8,726 nt of DNA from Chitinophagaceae bacterium (GCA_947461495.1 CANHLV010000056.1:1-8726); one strand, 5' to 3'. Positions 1 to 7,511 are shown, numbered from the stretch's first letter. Made by a program: numbers and translations. The notes: generated by a model from the letters alone, not told the origin.

Positions 1-867
1 CCTGATATCATTATTGTAAGATATTGGTTGCCTTTCATGGGACCTTGCCTCGGTACCATTTTACGTAAAGTAAAAAAGAACAACCACACAAAAATCATTT
101 GCATCGCCGACAATATCATTCCTCATGAGAAACGAATAGGCGATACAGCATTTACCAACTACTTCATTAAACCTATTGACGCTTTTATTACGATGAGTAA
201 AAAAGTGTTGGAAGATTTACAAAATATAGATGCCTCAAAAAAAGCAAAATTCGTTCCGCATCCATTGTATGATAATTTTGGAGAAAAAATCTCTAAAGAA
301 GAAGCAAGAAACAAAATCGGCATTCAGGATGATTTGAAAATTATTTTATTCTTTGGTTTTATCAGAAAATATAAAGGACTTGATTTGTTGTTTGATGCCA
401 TAAAACTGTTGAAAGAAAAGGCTGCCATTGGCAACATGAAATTTCTCATTGCCGGTGAATTTTACGAAGACAGAAAAAGTTATGATGAACAAATTGAAAA
501 GCTCGATATCAAAAATGAATTGATTTTAAGAACAGATTTTATTCCAGATAGTGAAGTCAAAAATTATTTGTGCGCTGCGGATGTAGTGATTCAACCATAC
601 AGAAATGCAACACAAAGCGGCGTCACTCCCCTTGCCTATCATTTTGAAATCCCTATGATTGTTACCAATGTAGGCGGCTTGCCTTCACTGGTTCCTGATG
701 GAAAAGTCGGTTTGATTGCAGAGCCCAATCCATTAGATATTGCCAAAAGAATAATGGATTATTTTGCCATTGGTGCTGACTATTTTATTCCATATCTCAT
801 CGAAGAAAAAAAGAAATACAGTTGGAACGTTATGGTTAATGAAATCCTCGAACTTTCTGCCTCATAA
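1..867 (+). CDS. GT4-type glycosyltransferase, 5'-truncated by the window edge
   Basis: The reading frame is open from base 1 to the TAA at 865-867, giving about 288 residues. A TTG at 28 and an ATG at 37 lie inside the frame, but neither is likely to be the true start, because the preceding residues (PDIIIVRYWLPF) already look like the end of a GT-B N-terminal domain. Roughly 80-100 residues are probably missing. The C-terminal half shows the usual GT-B acceptor-to-donor layout: a glycine-aromatic segment (FFGFIRKYKGLDLL), then ADVVIQPYRNATQSG and PMIVTNVGGLPSLV, which is the nucleotide-sugar binding end of GT4 enzymes. There is no signal peptide or membrane segment in the visible part, so it is likely cytoplasmic or membrane-peripheral. 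It lies 56 bp upstream of hddA on the same strand, which suggests a role in a surface glycan that may contain heptose. Sugar and acceptor specificity cannot be read from the sequence. Confidence 0.85.
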   Translation, partial: PDIIIVRYWLPFMGPCLGTILRKVKKNNHTKIICIADNIIPHEKRIGDTAFTNYFIKPIDAFITMSKKVLEDLQNIDASKKAKFVPHPLYDNFGEKISKEEARNKIGIQDDLKIILFFGFIRKYKGLDLLFDAIKLLKEKAAIGNMKFLIAGEFYEDRKSYDEQIEKLDIKNELILRTDFIPDSEVKNYLCAADVVIQPYRNATQSGVTPLAYHFEIPMIVTNVGGLPSLVPDGKVGLIAEPNPLDIAKRIMDYFAIGADYFIPYLIEEKKKYSWNVMVNEILELSAS

Positions 868-923
868 ACATAATCGCTCATCTGCTATAAAAATCAAGTA
901 AATTTCAATAATTTGCAATCCTT

Positions 924-1946
924 ATGATTTACAGAAGTAAAGCTCCACTCAGGATTGGATTGGCCGGCGGTGGTACAGATGTTAGTCCATACTGCGATTT
1001 GTACGGCGGCGCCATCCTTAATGCAACGATTTCATTATCGGCTTATGCCAATATCGAACCTTTGCAAGAAAACAAAATCATCGTTGAAACCCTTGATCGT
1101 AAAGAAATACAGACTTTCGACCTGATGAATGAATTGCCTATAAACGGCGAGTTGGATTTATTGAAAGGTGTTTACAACAGGGTAAAAAAAGACTTCCCAT
1201 TTCCAAATACAGGATTTAGATTATCAACTTTTGTTGACGCTCCTGCCGGTTCTGGTTTGGGAACTTCTTCTACTTTGGTGGTGGCGATTCTAGGAGCATT
1301 TGTAGAAATGCTGAAATTACCTTTGGGTGATTATGACATTGCGCATCTTGCTTATGAAATTGAAAGATATGATTTGGGATTGGCTGGCGGCCGTCAAGAT
1401 CAATATGCGGCAACATTTGGTGGCGTCAACTTCATGGAGTTTTTCGAAAATGACAAAGTAATTGTAAATCCTTTGCGCATTCGTTCGCAATACATGCACG
1501 AACTGGAAAACAATTTGGTTTTATATTTCACTGCTACATCTAGAGAAAGTGCAACGATCATCAAAGAACAAGTAAAAAATGTGACCAGCAAAGATGAGAA
1601 AAGCATCGAAGCCATGCACCAATTAAAAGAACAAGCTCGAATGATGAAAGATGCTTTGCTAAAAGGTAAACTTTCTGAAATCGGCGAAATTCTTGATTAT
1701 GGTTTTCAGCAGAAAAGAAAAATGGCTGCTAATATCAGTAACAGTTCCATTGAAGAAATTTATGAAGCTGCAAAAAAAGCTGGCGCAACTGGTGGAAAAA
1801 TAAGTGGTGCCGGCGGCGGTGGTTTTATGATTTTCTTCTGTCCAGGAAATACGAACTACGCAGTTAAAGAAGCCTTATTGAAATTTGGTGGCGAAGTAAA
1901 AAATTATACGTTTACAAAATATGGAGTGAGTAGTTGGAGTGTATAG
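924..1946 (+). CDS. hddA: D-glycero-alpha-D-manno-heptose-7-phosphate kinase (GHMP family)
   Basis: This 340-residue GHMP kinase is expected to phosphorylate C1 of D-glycero-alpha-D-manno-heptose 7-phosphate with ATP, giving the 1,7-bisphosphate. All three family motifs are visible. The N-terminal substrate segment has KAPLRIGLAGGGTDV at residues 6-20. The glycine/serine-rich ATP phosphate loop, PAGSGLGTSS, is at 107-116. The C-terminal glycine motif, GKISGAGGGG, is at 291-300. The segment GLAGGRQDQYAATFGG at 152-167 carries the Asp (D159) expected to act in catalysis and is typical of the HddA branch. The ATG at 924 puts the first motif at the very N-terminus, as expected. No Shine-Dalgarno sequence is seen. 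The assignment within the GHMP superfamily is supported by gmhA 27 bp downstream and an hddC-like gene after it. A related sugar-1-kinase such as fucokinase is less likely given that context. Confidence 0.9.
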   Translation: MIYRSKAPLRIGLAGGGTDVSPYCDLYGGAILNATISLSAYANIEPLQENKIIVETLDRKEIQTFDLMNELPINGELDLLKGVYNRVKKDFPFPNTGFRLSTFVDAPAGSGLGTSSTLVVAILGAFVEMLKLPLGDYDIAHLAYEIERYDLGLAGGRQDQYAATFGGVNFMEFFENDKVIVNPLRIRSQYMHELENNLVLYFTATSRESATIIKEQVKNVTSKDEKSIEAMHQLKEQARMMKDALLKGKLSEIGEILDYGFQQKRKMAANISNSSIEEIYEAAKKAGATGGKISGAGGGGFMIFFCPGNTNYAVKEALLKFGGEVKNYTFTKYGVSSWSV

Positions 1947-1950
1947 AGCA

Positions 1951-1973
1951 AATTCAAAATTCAAAATTTAAAA
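1951..1973. repeat. AATTCAAAATT-type AT-rich spacer repeat upstream of gmhA
   Basis: The spacer between hddA and gmhA consists almost entirely of tandem TTCAAAA units (AATTCAAAATTCAAAATTTA, then AAA). A nearly identical run occurs in the unrelated dxr-rseP spacer at 6133-6160. Repeats of this kind commonly fill intergenic gaps in Bacteroidota. Here the run also provides the A-rich region directly ahead of the gmhA start codon, which helps unstructured initiation in this phylum. No protein-binding role can be shown. Confidence 0.5.
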
Positions 1974-2558
1974 ATGAGCGACCAAATTAAGAAGATTATA
2001 AAGGAGTCAATTGATGTGAAATCTCAATTGCTAAATGACGAAACAATTTTAAATACACTATCACAATGCGTGACTGATATTGTGAATGCATTTAAAAATG
2101 GCAATAAAGTATTATTCTGTGGAAATGGCGGCAGTGCTGCGGATGCGCAACATTTAGCTGCTGAATTCAGCGGACGATTTTATACCGACAGAGATGCATT
2201 ACCTGCTGAAGCATTGCACGTTAATACCTCCTACCTTACTGCTGTGGCAAACGATTACAGCTATGATGTGGTGTATTCCAGAATCATCAAAGGCATTGGT
2301 AAAAAAGGTGATGTGCTTGTCGGATTAAGTACATCTGGAAACAGCGGCAACATTGTAAAAGCATTCGAAACCGCTAAAGAAAAAGGAATGATTACCATTG
2401 GCTTTACAGGAGCTACAGGTGGTAAAATGAAAGCGCTTAGCGATTATCTTTTAAACGTTCCATCAACTGATACTCCACGAATTCAGGAAAGTCATATTTT
2501 ATTGGGACATATCATTTGTCAGCTGGTAGAAGAACAATATTTTAATACTGTTGCTTAA
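1974..2558 (+). CDS. gmhA: Phosphoheptose isomerase (sedoheptulose 7-phosphate isomerase)
   Basis: This 194-residue SIS-domain protein converts sedoheptulose 7-phosphate to D-glycero-D-manno-heptose 7-phosphate, the first step of nucleotide-heptose synthesis in the cytoplasm. Residues 49-65 (CGNGGSAADAQHLAAEF) and 119-126 (STSGNSGN) form the sugar-phosphate site. H60, E64, Q171 and H179 (the last two in PRIQESHILLGH) fall at almost the same numbers as the zinc ligands of E. coli GmhA (H61, E65, Q172, H180), so the metal site is intact. The length matches the family, and the ATG at 1974 gives a normal N-terminal helix. It is 27 bp after hddA and 3 bp before the nucleotidyltransferase gene, which indicates one transcript and a pathway cassette. 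The resemblance to DiaA-type SIS proteins is outweighed by the metal ligands and the neighbours. Confidence 0.94.
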   Translation: MSDQIKKIIKESIDVKSQLLNDETILNTLSQCVTDIVNAFKNGNKVLFCGNGGSAADAQHLAAEFSGRFYTDRDALPAEALHVNTSYLTAVANDYSYDVVYSRIIKGIGKKGDVLVGLSTSGNSGNIVKAFETAKEKGMITIGFTGATGGKMKALSDYLLNVPSTDTPRIQESHILLGHIICQLVEEQYFNTVA

Positions 2559-2561
2559 CCC

Positions 2562-3305
2562 ATGAACGAAAACAACTCAATAATCATGGGCCCAGAATCA
2601 TCTATAAATCAACCTTTAGAATGTATTATTCTTGCCGGTGGTTTGGGCACCCGACTTCGTTCAGCCGTTCCCGATATGCCCAAATGTATGGCACCTGTTG
2701 CAGGCCATCCTTTTCTTAAACATGTAATTGATTATTTGCTTAGCGAAGGTGTTACAAAATTCATTTTCTCTTTGGGTTATATGCATGAAGCCATTGAATC
2801 TTTTCTTGAAACTTCTTATCCCAATTTACAATATCAAATTGCATTGGAATCAGAACCTTTAGGAACAGGTGGCGCTATTCACTTGGCCTGTAAAAAAGCT
2901 ACTGAAAGAAATGTTCTCATTCTCAATGGCGATACCATGTTTAAAGCCAACCTAAACAGTATGATGAATTTCCATTTGCAACATCAGGCTGCTTGCACTT
3001 TGGCATTGAAGCCCATGAATGATTTCGACAGATATGGTGTTGTAGATATCAATCACGAGAATTACATTCAATCTTTCAAAGAAAAACAACATTATGAAAA
3101 CGGATTGATCAACGGTGGTATTTATGTATTGCATGTTGATACTTTCTTATCTCTGCCTTTTGCGGAAAAATTCTCTTTTGAAAAAGACTATCTTGAAAAA
3201 TATTTCAACTCTCAAAAAATGATGGGCATCGTTCAGGATCGTTATTTTATTGATATTGGGATTCCTGAGGATTTTGAAAGAGCAAGTATTGAACTGAAAA
3301 TATAA
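2562..3305 (+). CDS. hddC: Sugar-1-phosphate nucleotidyltransferase, probably D-glycero-alpha-D-manno-heptose-1-phosphate guanylyltransferase
   Basis: This 247-residue GT-A-fold nucleotidyltransferase probably joins GTP and D-glycero-alpha-D-manno-heptose 1-phosphate to make GDP-heptose. The nucleotide-binding loop LAGGLGTRLR is at residues 24-33, followed by PKCMAPVAGHPFL (40-52) with the conserved Lys. EPLGTGGAI is at 98-106. NGDTMF at 122-127 supplies the metal-binding Asp (D124), and NGGIYV is at 184-189. FIDIGIPEDFERA, from residue 229, gives a second metal-site Asp (D231). The gene begins 3 bp after gmhA. The ATG at 2562 adds 8 residues to a second in-frame ATG at 2586; homologues usually have a short leader before the loop, so either start is possible. 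The heptose assignment rests mainly on hddA and gmhA next door. From the motifs alone, a glucose- or mannose-1-phosphate enzyme would look similar. Confidence 0.82.
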   Translation: MNENNSIIMGPESSINQPLECIILAGGLGTRLRSAVPDMPKCMAPVAGHPFLKHVIDYLLSEGVTKFIFSLGYMHEAIESFLETSYPNLQYQIALESEPLGTGGAIHLACKKATERNVLILNGDTMFKANLNSMMNFHLQHQAACTLALKPMNDFDRYGVVDINHENYIQSFKEKQHYENGLINGGIYVLHVDTFLSLPFAEKFSFEKDYLEKYFNSQKMMGIVQDRYFIDIGIPEDFERASIELKI

Positions 3306-3340
3306 ACCCAATCGACTGCAAATTGTTAATCTGATGTTTG

Positions 3341-4582
3341 TTAACTTCTAATAGCTTTTACTGGATCCATTTTAGCTGCGCGTGATGCAGGTATTATACC
3401 AGCTAGAACACCAATCACCAGACAAATTATTACAGTGGTGGTAATCATGGGTGCGGATAAATGAACCGGAAATTCCAATGGGCCTGATAAAATTAGAGTA
3501 AGTATATAGACTAGAAACAATCCTATTGCTCCTCCCAAAATACATAGTATTGCAGCTTCCATCAAAAACTCAGCTAAAATAGTTTTCCTTTTGGCTCCAA
3601 TCGCTTTCTTTAATCCAATAATTGGTGTCCTTTCTTTAACCGTTACAAACATGATATTGGCAATACCAAACATGCCAACAATCAGACTGATACCTCCAAT
3701 TATAGACCCCACGATATTAATCGTTACAAAAGAATCAGAAATAGCTTTACTGAAAGCTTCTACTGTGTTTAATGAAAAGTTGTCTTCTTGCAAAGGACTT
3801 AATTTTCTGATTTGTCGCATGATGCCACGTAATTCCTGTGTTAATGCATCGGTAGACACTTCAGGCTTCCCTTTAACGATAAGAATCGGATTTGAACTTT
3901 CTGGATCGAAAAGCTGTTTGGCAAACTTGTTGTTGATCATGATACATTTGTCATAATCCCAACCAATAAAAGATTTTCCTTCTTTTTTGATAACACCCAC
4001 AATCGTAACTTTCTTCCCTTTCACATCAACTTGTTTGCCCAAAGCTCTTTCAGCTGAACCAAACAAATCTTCTGCATTGGTAAAGCCAATAATACCATTG
4101 TTTGTGCCATTGGTAAATTCGTTTGAAGAAAAATATCGTCCTGTTTCAAATTGAATAGGCTGTATGTCAATTTGGTCTTCATTAATACAGTAAATAGTCC
4201 CATTTTCAATGACTTCATCTTTATAAGAAATATTGGCCGTTGCTTGCATGAGATAAGTAACTTCCCCTGTAAGTAATGATCTTTCTTTAATCATTCCGGC
4301 CTCTTCATTTTTCATCACTGGCCTTGAACGATATTTCCAAAACGGCTTATTGGGGCCACCACTATAATCCCACTTATCTATATAAATTGTGTTACTACCT
4401 AAGCTCTTGACTTCGTTTTGGATATTCTGTTCTAAACTATTTACGGTAGTAAGTACTCCTATTATACAAAAAATCCCAAAAGCCACACCTGTAAGACTTA
4501 ATCCTGTGCGTAATTTATTCACCTTGAGCTCCTGAAAAGTGAGGCGAATTGAATTTTGAAATATGCTGAGGGATTTGAGCAT
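3341..4582 (-). CDS. ABC transporter permease, MacB/FtsX type
   Basis: This 413-residue membrane protein has the MacB-type permease layout. A short N-terminal amphipathic stretch leads into TM1 (about residues 27-47). A large periplasmic MacB_PCD-type domain of about 235 residues follows, and then three C-terminal segments form an FtsX domain (TM2 about 289-315, TM3 about 341-366, TM4 about 378-400). ERTPIIGLKKAIGAKR (from residue 317) is the cytoplasmic coupling region after TM2, and PASRAAKMDPVKAIRS is the classic C-terminal tail of these permeases. Relatives use ATP hydrolysis by a LolD/MacB-like partner for mechanotransmission, export of peptides or drugs, or lipoprotein handling. No ATPase or membrane-fusion protein gene is adjacent, so the partner must lie elsewhere. 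It lies 163 bp downstream of rseP on the same strand and converges with hddC. The substrate is unknown. Confidence 0.9.
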   Translation of the reverse strand: MLKSLSIFQNSIRLTFQELKVNKLRTGLSLTGVAFGIFCIIGVLTTVNSLEQNIQNEVKSLGSNTIYIDKWDYSGGPNKPFWKYRSRPVMKNEEAGMIKERSLLTGEVTYLMQATANISYKDEVIENGTIYCINEDQIDIQPIQFETGRYFSSNEFTNGTNNGIIGFTNAEDLFGSAERALGKQVDVKGKKVTIVGVIKKEGKSFIGWDYDKCIMINNKFAKQLFDPESSNPILIVKGKPEVSTDALTQELRGIMRQIRKLSPLQEDNFSLNTVEAFSKAISDSFVTINIVGSIIGGISLIVGMFGIANIMFVTVKERTPIIGLKKAIGAKRKTILAEFLMEAAILCILGGAIGLFLVYILTLILSGPLEFPVHLSAPMITTTVIICLVIGVLAGIIPASRAAKMDPVKAIRS

Positions 4583-4645
4583 GAGGCAAAAATACGGGTT
4601 TGTGACCTTTGATTGAGTGTTTGTGGTTAGTTCAATGAGTTTAAA

Positions 4646-4722
4646 AGGTTCAATCAGTTCAAAACGTTCGACGAATTAATAGCTTTTTCAAATTGAAAAA
4701 ACTTTTTGAACCTATTGAACAT
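4646..4722. repeat. Imperfect 23-bp inverted repeat enclosing a small palindrome
   Basis: The arm at 4646-4668 (built on GTTCAATCAGTTCAA) pairs with 4700-4722 (built on TTGAACCTATTGAAC) at 19 of 23 positions by hand alignment. Inside lies a perfect palindrome, TTTTTCAA-A-TTGAAAAA, at 4684-4700, whose last base is shared with the right arm. A further GTTCAA-type unit starts at 4630. The structure lies between the end of rseP and the start of the permease gene. It could fold in RNA and reduce read-through from rseP, but the stem is AU-rich and lacks a GC core, so it is a poor intrinsic terminator. GTTCAA-type repeats are common spacer material in Bacteroidota. Confidence 0.55.
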
Positions 4723-4745
4723 TTTCAACCTCCGAAACCGGCTTT

Positions 4746-6125
4746 TTACTTCCCCCACCCAAACCAATCATTCCCATTTGCATACAACATCAAACTTAGC
4801 AGTAAAATCATACCAACGATCTGAGCATATTCTAGGAATTTCTCGCTTGGTTTTCTGCGGGTAATCATTTCAATTAAAGTAAATAGCACATGACCACCAT
4901 CCAAAGCCGGGATAGGCAATAAATTCATGAATGCCAAAACGATTGAGAAAAATGCAGTGATCGTCCAGAAATGTTCCCAATCCCAGCCTGTGCCTGAAAA
5001 CACTGAACCCATGGCTTTGAATCCGCCAACCCCTTTATATGCTCCTGTTGATGGAGAAAGAATTTTCTTAAACTGGTCGATATAGAAACTTAATTCATCA
5101 CCTGCTCTTTTTATCCCTGCAGGAATAGCTGCAAAAAAACCATATTTCTTTTCTACATAATTATATACGCCCAAACTATCAAACTGTTCAGGTTGATTAG
5201 GAGAACTGAATCCTATCCTATTGTCTTCGGGTAATGTGGTGTTGATTGAAATCAAACTGTCGTTACGACTTACTTTCAATACAATCGGAGCACCTTTTTT
5301 CATATCTATCATCACTTTTTCATAATCATCTCTAAATTCTGTATTGAAAGCATTTACACCCATGATACGGTCGCTTTTGCGAAGACCATTTTTGTAAGCA
5401 ATAGACGTATCACTAATCGCTAATACCATTACGGGCACTCTTGGACTGATTAGAGGTTGCTCAGATTTCTTTCTTTTCTCGACAAGCTTACCAATTAAAT
5501 CTACTGGCATTTTTAAATTTTGTTGCTGTCCATTTCTGATGATAGTAACATTACTGTCAACCAATAGTATCTTTTTTAGAATATCAGTAAATTCTACAAC
5601 AGGTTTACCATCAACGGCTATAATTTTATCTCCATTTTGAAAGCCCAAATCTTTGAACAAAGGATCATTAAAGGCCACGCCATATTTTAATGAATCTGCT
5701 TTGATGTTCTTTTCTCCCCAAACCATCAAGATCATTGAGTATATCACAAAAGCCAATAACACATTTACGATGATACCACCCAGCATGATGATGAGTCTTT
5801 GCCAAGCAGGCTTACTTCTGAATTCCCAATCCTGGGCCGGTTGTTTCAGTTGCTCTTTATCCATGCTTTCATCCACCATTCCGGCAATTTTCACATAGCC
5901 ACCCAAAGGAAGCCAACCAATACCGTATTCCGTTTCACCGATTTTCTTTTTAAAAATGGAAAAATAAGGATCAAAAAATAGATAAAATTTTTCAACTCGG
6001 CATTTAAACCATTTGGCGGTGATATAATGTCCGAATTCATGAAGGATGACTAAAATAGAAAGTGATAATAGTAATTGTGCAGCTTTTAAACCCACACTCG
6101 ACCAATCGATTGATAATAAGTTCAT
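4746..6125 (-). CDS. rseP: RseP-family site-2 zinc metalloprotease
   Basis: This 459-residue polytopic inner-membrane protease cleaves membrane-spanning substrates within the bilayer. In relatives these are anti-sigma factors and remnant signal peptides. The zinc motif HEFGH is at residues 29-33, inside the first membrane helix. The second catalytic signature, NLLPIPALDGGH, is at 401-412 with the third zinc ligand D409. GYVKIAGM (77-84) and the helix around 111-136 match the conserved core. Between them are two PDZ-like regions, about 140-225 and 228-305. The second has the GLRKSDRIMGVNAF turn. A final helix is at about 433-450. Length agrees with RseP (about 450). It starts 46 bp after dxr on the same strand, an adjacency usual in Bacteroidota, so co-transcription is likely. 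A cognate anti-sigma factor is not in the window. Confidence 0.95.
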   Translation of the reverse strand: MNLLSIDWSSVGLKAAQLLLSLSILVILHEFGHYITAKWFKCRVEKFYLFFDPYFSIFKKKIGETEYGIGWLPLGGYVKIAGMVDESMDKEQLKQPAQDWEFRSKPAWQRLIIMLGGIIVNVLLAFVIYSMILMVWGEKNIKADSLKYGVAFNDPLFKDLGFQNGDKIIAVDGKPVVEFTDILKKILLVDSNVTIIRNGQQQNLKMPVDLIGKLVEKRKKSEQPLISPRVPVMVLAISDTSIAYKNGLRKSDRIMGVNAFNTEFRDDYEKVMIDMKKGAPIVLKVSRNDSLISINTTLPEDNRIGFSSPNQPEQFDSLGVYNYVEKKYGFFAAIPAGIKRAGDELSFYIDQFKKILSPSTGAYKGVGGFKAMGSVFSGTGWDWEHFWTITAFFSIVLAFMNLLPIPALDGGHVLFTLIEMITRRKPSEKFLEYAQIVGMILLLSLMLYANGNDWFGWGK

Positions 6126-6132
6126 TTTTATT

Positions 6133-6160
6133 AATTCAAAATTTTAAAATCAAAATTCAA
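6133..6160. repeat. AATTCAAAATT-type AT-rich spacer repeat between dxr and rseP
   Basis: The dxr-rseP spacer carries AATTCAAAATTTTAAAA at 6133-6149 followed by a further TCAAAATTCAA unit. It differs by only one extra T from the run ahead of gmhA (AATTCAAAATTTAAAA, ending at 1973). The two copies have the same orientation on the + strand but opposite orientation relative to their downstream genes. That argues for a dispersed filler repeat and against a shared regulatory site. Confidence 0.5.
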
Positions 6161-6171
6161 AAAAAAGGGCA

Positions 6172-7341
6172 TTATAATTTTATGAGAGAAGCGGCAAAAT
6201 TTCGAGCTTCCCCATCGCTGTCGAAATATTCCTGCAAAGTTGGCTTTGGAATGAATTTGACTGCATTCATCGTTTTTTCAACCACAGCCGTTATGTCAAG
6301 AAACCCTATTCTGTTTTTCAAGAAAGCCCAAACTGCAATTTCGTTGGCAGCATTTAAAACACATGCTTTATTCCCTCCTGCCTGTAGCGCATCAATAGCC
6401 AATCCCAGATTTCTGAATGTTTTGTAATCAGGTTCTTCAAAATTGAGATTTGGGTATTTTCTGAAACTGAATCTAGGGAAATTGTTTTGCAAACGCTTGG
6501 GGAATCCAAGTGCATACTGTATAGGTAATTTCATGTCCGGAACACCCATTTGTGCTTTGATACTGCCATCTTCAAATTGCACCATACTATGTATAACACT
6601 CTGAGGGTGAATGACTACTTCAATTTGACTCGGATTTAAGTTGAATAGCCATTTGGCTTCAATCATCTCTAATCCTTTATTCATTAACGTGGCAGAATCT
6701 ATGGAAATTTTAGCTCCCATGCTCCAGTTAGGATGTTGTAAAGCATGGTCTCTTTTTACATTAACTAAAAAATTAGGTTTCTTACCTAAAAACGGACCTC
6801 CACTGGCAGTAAGAATTATTTTTTCAATTGGATTGCGTGACTCGCCAACCAAACATTGAAAAATGGCAGAATGTTCGCTATCAACAGGAATAATCGGCGC
6901 CCTGAATTCTAAGGCTTTTTGCATAACAATATCGCCAGCCACAACTAGTGTTTCTTTATTTGCCAGTGCCACTACTTTTCCTTTTTCCACTGCCTTTAAT
7001 GTAGGTTTTAATCCGGCAAAACCAACAATTGCAGCAATCATGATATCATAAGTATCAAAATCCGCAACTTCAACCAAAGCGTTTTCTCCGGCAAAAACCT
7101 TGATGTTTGTGCTGCTTAACGCTGTTTTTACTTTATCATATTTGGAAGCATCCCCAATAACTACAGCATTTGGTAAGAATTCTAAAGACTGAGCAATCAG
7201 CATTTCATCATTGGTGTGGGCAGTAAGAATTTCAACTTCAAAAAGTTCTTTATTCTCCCTGATTACATCAAGTGCCTGAGTTCCAATAGAGCCTGTTGAT
7301 CCAAATATCGCCACCTTTTTTTTGGGCGCTTCCGCTTGCAT
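6172..7341 (-). CDS. dxr: 1-deoxy-D-xylulose 5-phosphate reductoisomerase
   Basis: This 389-residue cytoplasmic enzyme converts 1-deoxy-D-xylulose 5-phosphate to 2-C-methyl-D-erythritol 4-phosphate using NADPH and a divalent metal, the committed step of the MEP isoprenoid pathway. The NADPH loop FGSTGSIGTQALDVI is at residues 13-27, and ANKETLVVAG is at 127-136. PVDSEHSAIFQ (152-162) gives the metal ligands D154 and E156. HPNWSMGAKISIDSATLMNK (203-222) with GLE following supplies the third ligand, E225. ASGGPF at 179-184 and HPQSVIHSMVQFEDGS at 245-260 are also intact. All catalytic residues are therefore present and the length is normal. The ATG at 7341 is followed by only about ten residues before the first beta strand, as expected. 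It heads a probable dxr-rseP transcript. I did not find a clear promoter in the 80 bp upstream. Confidence 0.97.
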   Translation of the reverse strand: MQAEAPKKKVAIFGSTGSIGTQALDVIRENKELFEVEILTAHTNDEMLIAQSLEFLPNAVVIGDASKYDKVKTALSSTNIKVFAGENALVEVADFDTYDIMIAAIVGFAGLKPTLKAVEKGKVVALANKETLVVAGDIVMQKALEFRAPIIPVDSEHSAIFQCLVGESRNPIEKIILTASGGPFLGKKPNFLVNVKRDHALQHPNWSMGAKISIDSATLMNKGLEMIEAKWLFNLNPSQIEVVIHPQSVIHSMVQFEDGSIKAQMGVPDMKLPIQYALGFPKRLQNNFPRFSFRKYPNLNFEEPDYKTFRNLGLAIDALQAGGNKACVLNAANEIAVWAFLKNRIGFLDITAVVEKTMNAVKFIPKPTLQEYFDSDGEARNFAASLIKL

Positions 7342-7421
7342 ATATAAATATTTAACTTGTAAAAGTGCTGCAATTTAAACTATAATATGTGTATGAATGA
7401 GAAAATTTTGATAAAAGAATA

Positions 7422-7465
7422 AATGGGCATGAAACAGAATGTTTACTTACTATTTCATGCCCATT
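7422..7465 (-). terminator. Intrinsic terminator after the secreted-protein gene
   Basis: There is a perfect 13-bp stem (AATGGGCATGAAA at 7422-7434 against TTTCATGCCCATT at 7453-7465) with an 18-base loop. On the - strand it is followed by the T-rich TTTATTCTTTTATC. It lies 46 bp past the stop codon of the upstream - strand gene and 80 bp ahead of dxr, so it should separate the two transcripts. The loop is longer than usual. Confidence 0.75.
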
Positions 7466-7511
7466 CATCAATTATTATAAAGAATAGAACTAGTCAATCA
7501 AAAAAAATATA

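Noticed and set aside
908..923. TAATTTG near the hddA start as a -7 promoter element
   Set aside because: It is one base short of TAnnTTTG and has no convincing -33 partner. The tight gene spacing suggests read-through from upstream.
1317..1615. Two - strand open frames inside hddA
   Set aside because: They lie entirely within hddA, whose three kinase motifs confirm the + strand frame. The antisense translations show no recognisable domain.
3306..3345. GTTAA...TTAAC as a shared terminator between the convergent hddC and permease genes
   Set aside because: The stem is 5 bp, has no GC core or U-tract, and overlaps the permease stop codon.
3591..3956. 121-codon + strand frame inside the permease gene
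   Set aside because: It is antisense to an intact MacB-type permease. Its hydrophobic look is the usual shadow of a membrane-protein gene.
4587..4594. An exact TAnnTTTG match (TATTTTTG on the - strand) as the permease promoter
   Set aside because: It lies 4 bases from the ATG, which would require a leaderless message, and no TTG -33 element is found at a suitable distance.
6062..6427. 121-codon + strand frame spanning the dxr-rseP junction
   Set aside because: It is antisense to the conserved ends of two well-identified genes and covers a repeat-filled spacer, with no motif of its own.
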